The position numbers and the translations under genes are program-made. Source: Paracoccaceae bacterium (GTDB taxonomy: Bacteria; Pseudomonadota; Alphaproteobacteria; Rhodobacterales; Rhodobacteraceae). Taken from it: a stretch of 5,140 bases of DNA. The DNA is taken from NCBI GenBank assembly GCA_009922885.1, contig RFUP01000189.1, positions 1 through 5,140 on the forward strand. The letters run 5' to 3'. Below the pieces are notes generated by a model. That model was given only the letters and a program-made list of their open reading frames with translations. It was not told where the DNA came from and made no database searches. This document shows positions 1 to 5,140 of the stretch, piece after piece (within the stretch, counting starts at the first letter, position 1; every line of letters begins with the position of its first letter).

Positions 1-113
1 CCGCATGCCATGTTGAGCCGGAAGTGAGTTCCGAACGCTCGATCAGCATGACACCCGCTGCCTCCGTCACGCCGAAATTGACTGGAACGCCCCGATTGCT
101 GCCAGCGAAGTGA
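1..113 (+). other. 3' tail of upstream ABC ATPase (or first half of a tandem ATPase), frame uncertain
   Basis: Two readings compete. One frame (codons from base 3) is open from the window edge to a TGA at 111-113, which overlaps the GTG at 110-112 in the GTGA arrangement common between co-translated operon genes; its first residues, ACHVEPEV, resemble the cysteine-containing C-terminal extension of peptide-transporter ATPases, but the rest is rich in S, T, P and R and looks out of frame. The other frame has a TGA at 14-16 and then stays open straight into the ATPase below. It reads DTRCLRHAEIDW around bases 50-85, which looks like the closing Cys-His segment of the same extension. The simplest explanation is a tandem two-ATPase protein carrying a one-base loss near 24-29. 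With only about 25 bases of left context this is inference. Confidence 0.4.
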
Positions 114-1165
114 AAGCCAAAACCGAAGTTGGCGAGGTTGTCCTCAAGATTGACACCCTCAAGAAATACTACGAAGTCGCCGCCAACGCGCTCTTTGGTG
201 GTGGCGCCAAGAAGGTGGTCAAGGCCAACGAAACCATCAGCTTCGAAGCCCGCGAAAGCGAAACCCTCGCCATTGTTGGCGAATCCGGCTGTGGGAAATC
301 GACCTTTGCCAAGGTCTTGATGGGTCTGGAAACCGCAACCGAAGGGAAAATCCTGCTCGACGGGCGGGAGATTCAGAAAACGTCAATAGAATCGCGCGAC
401 ACTCAAACCGTCGCCGATGTTCAGATGGTCTTCCAAAACCCGTTTGACACTCTGAACCCGTCCATGACCGTTGGTCGCCAGATCATGCGCGCCCTCGAAG
501 TGTTCGGCATCGGTGCCAACGATCAGGAACGCCAGAACCGTATGCTGGAGCTTCTCGATCTCGTGAAACTGCCGCGCGCTTTCGCTGAACGGATGCCGCG
601 CCAATTGTCTGGAGGCCAAAAACAGCGCGTGGGGATCGCCCGCGCTTTCGCCGGAGGTGCACGAATCGTTGTCGCGGATGAACCCGTTTCGGCGCTCGAT
701 GTGTCGGTTCAAGCGGCCGTTACCGATCTTCTGATGGAAATCCAGCGCAAGGAAAAAACCACGCTTCTCTTCATCAGCCACGATCTCTCCATCGTGCGCT
801 ATCTCTCGGATCGCGTGATGGTCATGTATCTCGGCCACGTCGTCGAACTCGGCACAACCGATCAAGTCTTCTCGCCCCCCTACCACCCCTACACCGAGGC
901 GCTCCTTTCGGCGGTTCCGATCGCCGACACCAAGATCGAGAAGAAGCACATCGTCCTCGAAGGCGACATTCCTTCCGCTATGAACCCGCCCCCCGGCTGC
1001 CCCTTCCAAACCCGCTGCCGCTGGAAATCGAAAGTCGCAGGCGGTCTTTGCGAAAAGGAGGTCCCGCCTATTCGTACAATGGCTGACGGCCACCAGATCA
1101 AGTGCCACCTCCCTGAAGACGCGTTCAGTTCAATGGAACCCGTCATCAAGATCGCGGCCGAATAA
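110..1165 (+). CDS. Peptide-type ABC importer ATP-binding protein (DppF/OppF family)
   Basis: This cytoplasmic ATPase subunit would power an importer of the dipeptide/oligopeptide class. Numbered from the GTG at 110 (351 residues), it shows every nucleotide-binding motif: Walker A GESGCGKST (57-65), Q-loop Q109 in VFQNP, signature LSGGQKQR (166-173), Walker B RIVVADEP (185-192, Glu191 catalytic), D-loop SALD (194-197) and switch His224. From about 250 it has the oligopeptide/dipeptide C-terminal extension, with PYHPYTEALLSAVP (257-270) and cysteines 297, 303, 314 and 332. Ser50 stands where a Gly is usual before the Walker A strand (ARESETLAIVG). The start is uncertain: no convincing Shine-Dalgarno precedes GTG 110, and the frame is open back to base 17 with plausible protein, so this may be the second half of a tandem-ATPase protein. 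Substrate is not determined; the neighbouring dehydrogenase suggests a peptide or N-methylated amine (inference). A hairpin follows 8 bases after the TAA. Confidence 0.93.
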   Translation: MKAKTEVGEVVLKIDTLKKYYEVAANALFGGGAKKVVKANETISFEARESETLAIVGESGCGKSTFAKVLMGLETATEGKILLDGREIQKTSIESRDTQTVADVQMVFQNPFDTLNPSMTVGRQIMRALEVFGIGANDQERQNRMLELLDLVKLPRAFAERMPRQLSGGQKQRVGIARAFAGGARIVVADEPVSALDVSVQAAVTDLLMEIQRKEKTTLLFISHDLSIVRYLSDRVMVMYLGHVVELGTTDQVFSPPYHPYTEALLSAVPIADTKIEKKHIVLEGDIPSAMNPPPGCPFQTRCRWKSKVAGGLCEKEVPPIRTMADGHQIKCHLPEDAFSSMEPVIKIAAE

Positions 1166-1172
1166 CCAAGGG

Positions 1173-1211
1173 GCCGGAAAGCGACTGCGACAAGAAACGT
1201 CGCTTTCCGGC
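1173..1211 (+). terminator. Perfect 13-bp hairpin after the ABC ATPase, probable terminator
   Basis: Arms GCCGGAAAGCGAC (1173-1185) and GTCGCTTTCCGGC (1199-1211) are exact reverse complements, with a 13-base loop. It starts 8 bases after the ATPase stop codon, the usual place for a terminator. It is not followed by a T-run (next bases TTGCTCCCG), so it may be a weak intrinsic terminator, a Rho-assisted end, or an mRNA-stabilising stem that gives unequal expression of the two genes. Confidence 0.65.
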
Positions 1212-1263
1212 TTGCTCCCGTCACCCCTCAGGCAGAGTGTAAGGCCAAATTGGTCATACATCC

Positions 1264-1269
1264 GGAGGG
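1264..1269 (+). promoter_or_regulatory. Ribosome binding site of the dehydrogenase
   Basis: GGAGGG lies 7 bases before ATG 1277 (8 bases counted from the GGAGG core). This near-perfect Shine-Dalgarno decides the start and rules out the in-frame TTG at 1250, which lies upstream of the site. Confidence 0.85.
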
Positions 1270-1276
1270 AACCCCT

Positions 1277-3697
1277 ATGAAAACCACCACCCGAGTAGCC
1301 GTCATCGGCGGCGGCGTTGTCGGCTGTTCCGTTCTTTATCACCTGACGAAACTCGGGTGGACAGACGTCATGCTGATCGAGCGTTCGGAACTCACTTCCG
1401 GCTCAACATGGCATGCGGCTGGTGGCTTTCACACCCTGAACGGCGACACCAACATGGCCGCCCTTCAGGGCTATACAATCCGACTTTATAAGGAATTAGA
1501 AGAACTTACAGGCATGTCCTGCGGTCTTCACCACGTCGGCGGCATCACCCTGGCCGACACGCCCGAGCGTTTCGAGCAGATGAAGGCCGAGCGCGCCAAG
1601 CATCGCTACATGGGCCTCGACACCGAAATTCTCGGCCCCGAGGAAGTCGCGAAAATGACCGATGGCCTCGTGAACACTTCCGGCATCATCGGTGCTCTCT
1701 ACGATCCCCTCGACGGCCACCTTGACCCCTCCGGCACAACCCATGCCTACGCCAAGGCCGCCCGCATGAACGGCGCGGAAATCGTGCTGCACACCCGCGT
1801 CATCGAAACCAATCCCCGCCCCGATGGCACGTGGGATGTGGTCACCGACAAAGGCACGATCCACGCCGAACACGTCGTCAACGCCGCCGGTCTCTGGGCG
1901 CGTGAAGTCGGCGCGATGGCAGGCGTCTACCTGCCCCTCCTGCCGATGGCGCACCAGTATCTCGTCACCGACGACATCCCCGAAATCATGGCCTTCCTCG
2001 ACCGTGGCAAGGAATTCCCGCATGTCATGGACCCCGGCGGCGAAAGCTACCTCCGCCAAGAAGGTCGCGGCCTTTGCATTGGCTTCTACGAAAAGCCCTG
2101 CGAACCCTGGTCCGTCAACGGCACGCCGTGGGACTTCGGCCATGAACTTCTGAATGAACAGTGGGATAAGATCGAAGACTCTGTCGCCTTCGCCTACCGC
2201 CGTTTCCCGATCCTCGAAAAAGCAGGCGTCAAGCGCGTCATCCACGGCCCCTTCACCTTCGCGCCTGATGGCAACCCGCTGATCGGCCCGGTCCCTGGCT
2301 TGCGCAATTACTGGTCCGCCTGCGCCGTGATGGCAGGCTTCAGCCAAGGCGGCGGCATGGGCCTCGCACTGGCGCAATGGATGATCGAAGGCGAAGTCGA
2401 GCGCGATCCCCGCGGCTTTGACGTTTCGCGTTTCGGCAACTGGACGACCCCCGGCTACACAGTCCCGAAGGTCATCGAGAACTACCAGATGCGCTTCTCG
2501 GTTTCTTACCCGAACGAAGAACGCCCCGCCGCCCGCCCCTTCCGCACAACCCCCATGTACGAAACCTTCGACGCGATGGGCGCGGTCTGGGGTCAGCAGT
2601 ATGGCCTTGAAGTTGCAAACTATTTTGCCGAAGGCGACGAGCCCCGCTACGAAACACCCACCTTCCGCCGCTCTAACGCGTGGGAGGCCACCAAGCGTGA
2701 AGTGATGGCCGTGCGTAACGGTGTCGGCATCAACGAGTTGCAGAATTTCGGCAAGTACCGCGTAACAGGCCCCAATGCCCGCGCATGGCTCAACCGCATC
2801 ATGGCTGGCCGCATCCCGCAACCGGGCAAGCTCTCCCTCACCCCTATGCTCGCCCACTCTGGTCGCATCATTGGCGACTTCACCGTATCCTGCCTCGATG
2901 AGCAAACCTTCCAGCTGACCGCCTCCTATGGCGCGCAGGGCTTCCACAAACGCTGGTTCGATCAGAACGCAGAAGCAGGCGCCCTCGTCGAAAACATCTC
3001 CGACCACCTCACCGGTTTCCAGATCGCGGGCCCGAAGGCACGAGAGGTTTTGCAATCCTGCGCTCGCACCAGCATCGATGATCTTGGCTTCATGCAAATT
3101 CGCAAAGTGATCGTCGGGATGGCGGAATGTCTTGTCCAGCGTGTCAGCTACACGGCAGATCTCGGCTATGAGATCTACTGCGACCCGATGGTCCAGCGCC
3201 AACTCTGGCAAACCCTCTGGGCGGCAGGCCAGCCCCACGGCATGAAACCCTTCGGCATGCGCGCCATGATGTCCCTGCGCCTCGACAAGTTCTTCGGCTC
3301 TTGGTCGCGCGAATTCTCGCCCGATTACACCCCCGCCGAAACCGGGCTTGATCGCTTTATTTCGTGGAAAAAGCCCGAACAATTCATCGGTCGCCCCGCA
3401 GCGGAAAAGGAACGCGCGGAAGGTGCCAAGCGCCAACTGCTCACCTTCGAAGTGGATGCAACCGACGCCGATGTCGTGGCCTATGAACCGATATGGATCG
3501 ACGGCAAAGTTGTCGGCTTCTGCACATCGGGCGGCTATTCGCACTACGCAGGCAAGTCCATTGCCTTCGGCTTCGTCCCAACCGACATGGTGAAAGACGA
3601 GCTGAACGTCGAAATCGAAATCCTCGGCGAATTGCGCAAAGCCCACCGCATCACCACGCCGCTCTTTGATGCGGACGGTGCCAGAATGCGGGGTTGA
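1277..3697 (+). CDS. Dimethylglycine/sarcosine dehydrogenase-like FAD oxidoreductase with GcvT domain
   Basis: This 806-residue cytoplasmic flavoprotein has the length and domain order of dimethylglycine and sarcosine dehydrogenases, which oxidatively remove an N-methyl group and hand it to tetrahydrofolate as 5,10-methylene-THF. The N-terminal DAO-type FAD domain (about 1-370) has GGGVVG (11-16), Glu35 for the ribose, STWHAAG with His46 at the position of the covalent histidyl-FAD link in mammalian homologues, DGHLDP (146-151), NAAGLW (202-207) and FTFAPDG (326-332). A central FAO_M-like segment runs to about 428. The GcvT domain (about 428-700) has GRIIGDFTVS with Asp534 at the usual catalytic acid position, GYEIY (630-634), SLRLDK (666-671) and TPAETGLDRF (685-694). 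The C-terminal barrel (about 718-806) ends in FDADGARMRG. The start is set by the Shine-Dalgarno site at 1264. All expected key residues are present, so it looks functional. Family placement is firm; the choice among dimethylglycine, sarcosine or another N-methyl amine is open. A strong terminator follows. Confidence 0.93.
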   Translation: MKTTTRVAVIGGGVVGCSVLYHLTKLGWTDVMLIERSELTSGSTWHAAGGFHTLNGDTNMAALQGYTIRLYKELEELTGMSCGLHHVGGITLADTPERFEQMKAERAKHRYMGLDTEILGPEEVAKMTDGLVNTSGIIGALYDPLDGHLDPSGTTHAYAKAARMNGAEIVLHTRVIETNPRPDGTWDVVTDKGTIHAEHVVNAAGLWAREVGAMAGVYLPLLPMAHQYLVTDDIPEIMAFLDRGKEFPHVMDPGGESYLRQEGRGLCIGFYEKPCEPWSVNGTPWDFGHELLNEQWDKIEDSVAFAYRRFPILEKAGVKRVIHGPFTFAPDGNPLIGPVPGLRNYWSACAVMAGFSQGGGMGLALAQWMIEGEVERDPRGFDVSRFGNWTTPGYTVPKVIENYQMRFSVSYPNEERPAARPFRTTPMYETFDAMGAVWGQQYGLEVANYFAEGDEPRYETPTFRRSNAWEATKREVMAVRNGVGINELQNFGKYRVTGPNARAWLNRIMAGRIPQPGKLSLTPMLAHSGRIIGDFTVSCLDEQTFQLTASYGAQGFHKRWFDQNAEAGALVENISDHLTGFQIAGPKAREVLQSCARTSIDDLGFMQIRKVIVGMAECLVQRVSYTADLGYEIYCDPMVQRQLWQTLWAAGQPHGMKPFGMRAMMSLRLDKFFGSWSREFSPDYTPAETGLDRFISWKKPEQFIGRPAAEKERAEGAKRQLLTFEVDATDADVVAYEPIWIDGKVVGFCTSGGYSHYAGKSIAFGFVPTDMVKDELNVEIEILGELRKAHRITTPLFDADGARMRG

Positions 3698-3707
3698 CGA
3701 AACCTCG

Positions 3708-3744
3708 AAGGGGCTGTCCTCTGCCAGCATGACAGCCCCTTTTT
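3708..3744 (+). terminator. Strong intrinsic terminator of the dehydrogenase, overlapping the next start codon
   Basis: Arms AAGGGGCTGTC (3708-3718) and GACAGCCCCTT (3731-3741) pair perfectly over 11 bp with a 12-base loop, and the T-run 3740-3744 follows the GC-rich stem. It begins 10 bases after the dehydrogenase TGA. The loop and the first base of the right arm carry the ATG (3729-3731) of the nucleotidyltransferase gene, and the left arm holds its only purine-rich candidate ribosome site. In the reverse direction no T-run follows, so it should act on the plus strand only. Confidence 0.85.
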
Positions 3745-4325
3745 CCATCATCATTCCCGCCGCCGGAGCCTCATCGCGCATGCGTGGTGGCGACAAATTG
3801 ATGGAAGATGTCGACGGGAAACCCTGCATCGCGGTAATGGTCGTACGTGCCCTTGCCCTGTCGCAGGATGTGATCGTAGCAGTCCCTGCTCTGGATCACC
3901 CGCGCGCCAAAGCCTTGGTAGGATTACCAATTCAACTGGTCCCTGTTCCCGATGCCGCCGAAGGAATGTCCCGCTCCCTTCAGCGCGCCGCCCTTCTCGT
4001 CCCGCAATCCCATGGCGCGATGATCCTGCCCGGTGACATGCCTGACCTCTCGGGCAAAGATCTTACAACAGTGGCGTCTGAGTTTTCTGGAGATGAAATC
4101 GTTCGGGCCGCCGCCGCGGACGGCACGCCCGGCCACCCGATCATCTTTCCTGCAGCCGCCCTACTGTCCTTTTCGGCTCTCGAAGGCGATAGAGGTGCCG
4201 CCCCGATTGTCGCCAGCGGCACTTATCGGGTCAAAAAGGTTCAGCTGGAATCGGACGCGCCCATACTCGATCTGGACACGCCAGAAGCATGGGCGGATTT
4301 CCGTCAGAGAATGCTTAAAGCTTGA
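3729..4325 (+). CDS. MobA/MocA-like nucleotidyltransferase (molybdenum cofactor type)
   Basis: This 198-residue cytoplasmic protein has the single NTP-transferase domain of enzymes that add CMP or GMP to molybdopterin. Visible motifs are the nucleotide-binding loop IIPAAGASSRM (8-18) with GGDKL (20-24), EGMSRSLQ (78-85), GDMPDL (102-107, Asp103 the likely metal ligand), GHPIIFP (135-141), GDRGAAP (153-159) and the closing DLDTPEAW (181-188). The AAGxSSRM, GMSRSL and GDMP pattern fits the MocA (cytidylyl) side better than MobA, but the nucleotide cannot be assigned with certainty. The start at ATG 3729 leaves six residues before the first beta strand, which is normal. Alternative starts at TTG 3666 or ATG 3669 would run through the end of the dehydrogenase gene and add an unlikely tail. 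The only purine-rich stretch (AAGGGG, 3708-3713) is 15 bases upstream and inside the terminator stem, so initiation is unusual. It ends convergently inside the Hint gene. Confidence 0.88.
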   Translation: MTAPFSIIIPAAGASSRMRGGDKLMEDVDGKPCIAVMVVRALALSQDVIVAVPALDHPRAKALVGLPIQLVPVPDAAEGMSRSLQRAALLVPQSHGAMILPGDMPDLSGKDLTTVASEFSGDEIVRAAAADGTPGHPIIFPAAALLSFSALEGDRGAAPIVASGTYRVKKVQLESDAPILDLDTPEAWADFRQRMLKA

Positions 4326-5091
4326 AGCCCGCAACGAAGGTCTTGGCTTCGTGGCCCTTCAACGCACGGCGTGCAGAGGCGAAAGCCTGAATCCCCGTTT
4401 CAAGCACGAGCGACGGGAACAGTGCCAACAATTCGGCCTTCTCCGCGTCGCTCAAGCCGTTGATGGAGGCTTCAGTGGGTTGAAAACTTTCGCTCCAGAC
4501 CCCGTTCGCGAGGATCACTTCGTGATGATCCAGCATCAAATGGATGTAATGCGCGGAAGGCACAGCCACACGTTCGATCCCGTGCAGCCCGACAAGATGT
4601 TTGGCTTCAACCAAAATTTCGTTCTCGTCGAACATCATCATGGCGATGTCCGAAAGCAAGAGTACCCGGTGGTTCGGGCTCACCATCAGGTCACGGTCCG
4701 GCGTGTTATTACCAAGCGCGCCTTTACGGATCCGGATAGGCGCCAATGCCTGCGTGTTGGAAAGCTCTTCACCAGAAACAATCGTTTGACCGATCCAGCG
4801 GATCTGCTGGAAGCCGTTGTCGCATGTAAAAACCCGATCGCCGGAGCGAAGCTTTTCTATAGCAATCTCGCCACGAGGCGTCACGATTTGCGTTCCCGGC
4901 AGGAAACAAACGAGCGCCTTTTCGGCACCGCCAGCCTGTTTGCGCAAAGAGCTATCCGCTTCCGAAACGACGTCATGTTTCGAAGTGGCACCGAACGATG
5001 CTGCGTCATTAGCCGAAAAAAGCCCGCCCATCTGGGCTTGCGTTTCGTCGTCGCTAATCCAGCGCGAGACATATCCGTCGAATTTGGTCAT
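4315..5091 (-). CDS. Small Hint-domain protein (Hint_2 family)
   Basis: This 258-residue protein belongs to the hedgehog/intein (Hint) fold group common in Rhodobacterales. Residues 1-61 are polar, with no signal peptide or membrane segment. The Hint domain starts at Cys62 in CFLPGTQIVTPRGE (62-75), the nucleophile position for N-to-S acyl shift, followed by KLRSGDRVFT (80-89), IRWIGQ (97-102), RIRKGALG (120-127) and DLMVSPNHRVLL (134-145, His141 as the block-B-like histidine). It closes with HHEVILANGVWSES (189-202). There is no terminal His-Asn followed by Cys/Ser/Thr, so ordinary intein splicing is not expected. Residues 213-258 form a charged helical tail with ALFPSL. The start is ATG 5091, with AAGGA 5 bases upstream, rather than TTG 5109. 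Many family members are C-terminal parts of large secreted proteins; this one stands alone. Its biological role is unknown. Confidence 0.9.
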   Translation of the reverse strand: MTKFDGYVSRWISDDETQAQMGGLFSANDAASFGATSKHDVVSEADSSLRKQAGGAEKALVCFLPGTQIVTPRGEIAIEKLRSGDRVFTCDNGFQQIRWIGQTIVSGEELSNTQALAPIRIRKGALGNNTPDRDLMVSPNHRVLLLSDIAMMMFDENEILVEAKHLVGLHGIERVAVPSAHYIHLMLDHHEVILANGVWSESFQPTEASINGLSDAEKAELLALFPSLVLETGIQAFASARRALKGHEAKTFVAGFKL

Positions 5092-5096
5092 TTCGA

Positions 5097-5101
5097 TCCT
5101 T
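5097..5101 (-). promoter_or_regulatory. Ribosome binding site of the Hint gene
   Basis: On the minus strand AAGGA (complement of 5097-5101) lies 5 bases before ATG 5091. It supports this start over the TTG at 5109, which is upstream of the site. The promoter must lie in the remaining bases to 5140 or outside the window; I see no clear -35/-10 pair. Confidence 0.7.
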
Positions 5102-5140
5102 TGCGCCAACTGAGGTTCACTTCAGATGCCGCCCACCTGG

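Noticed and set aside
383..1108. A 241-codon minus-strand open frame opposite the ABC ATPase
   Set aside because: It is antisense to a gene with all ATPase motifs; its own product has no domain signature and no ribosome site stands out.
1250..1276. TTG 1250 as a longer start for the dehydrogenase
   Set aside because: The strong GGAGGG site at 1264-1269 lies downstream of it and is correctly spaced for ATG 1277; the family's N-terminus also starts just before the FAD-binding strand.
3666..3728. Upstream starts (TTG 3666, ATG 3669) for the nucleotidyltransferase
   Set aside because: They overlap the dehydrogenase end by about 30 bases, have no ribosome site, and add residues that look like non-coding read-through of the terminator region.
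1496..3829. A 777-codon open frame on the minus strand, antisense to the dehydrogenase
   Set aside because: Its translation has no recognisable motif and is rich in A, G, H, D and V, as expected from reading the complement of GC-rich codons. The plus-strand gene has complete family motifs, so this is a shadow.
4513..4530. Small hairpin GATCACTTCGTGATGATC inside the Hint gene
   Set aside because: It encodes the conserved His-His-Glu segment of the Hint domain and has a bulge and no T-run; best explained by codon sequence.
4817..5113. A 98-codon plus-strand open frame opposite the Hint gene
   Set aside because: It is a shadow of the Hint gene on the other strand, with no motif and no ribosome site.
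1..5140. Search for CRISPR arrays, insertion sequences, tRNAs, phage or defence genes
   Set aside because: No spaced direct repeats, transposase motifs, cloverleaf structures or toxin-antitoxin pairs are visible; almost the whole window is covered by four ordinary-looking genes.

Overview
The window looks like a chromosomal segment of an alphaproteobacterium, most likely from the Rhodobacterales (Roseobacter/Paracoccaceae) group. This rests on the fairly high GC coding sequence with C/G-rich third positions, on a Hint_2-type protein of the kind abundant in that order, and on the pairing of a peptide-type ABC ATPase with a long FAD/GcvT oxidoreductase. The taxonomic call is inference from family knowledge, not from a marker gene.

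Layout: (1) Bases 1-113 hold the tail of an upstream ABC ATPase or of the first half of a tandem ATPase; its reading frame is unclear and may be broken. (2) 110-1165 (+) is a complete DppF/OppF-type ATP-binding domain with its C-terminal oligopeptide-transporter extension. (3) A perfect 13-bp hairpin at 1173-1211 follows. (4) 1277-3697 (+) is an 806-residue dimethylglycine/sarcosine dehydrogenase-like flavoprotein with a GcvT folate domain; it has a strong Shine-Dalgarno sequence. (5) A strong intrinsic terminator at 3708-3744 follows this gene and contains the start codon of the next one. (6) 3729-4325 (+) is a MobA/MocA-like nucleotidyltransferase. (7) 4315-5091 (-) is a small Hint-domain protein, convergent with gene 6 and overlapping its 3' end by 11 bp.

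How they fit together: the ABC ATPase would power import of a peptide-like or N-methylated compound, and the flavoprotein would oxidatively demethylate an N-methyl amine and pass the one-carbon unit to tetrahydrofolate. That makes an uptake-and-catabolism pair, though the exact substrate cannot be read from the sequence. The nucleotidyltransferase (molybdenum cofactor type) and the Hint protein have no evident link to this pathway. I see no RNA genes, insertion sequences, CRISPR array, phage genes or recognisable defence system. The points most worth a second look are the terminator that spans the nucleotidyltransferase start codon, the stand-alone Hint protein, and the possible frameshift at the left edge.
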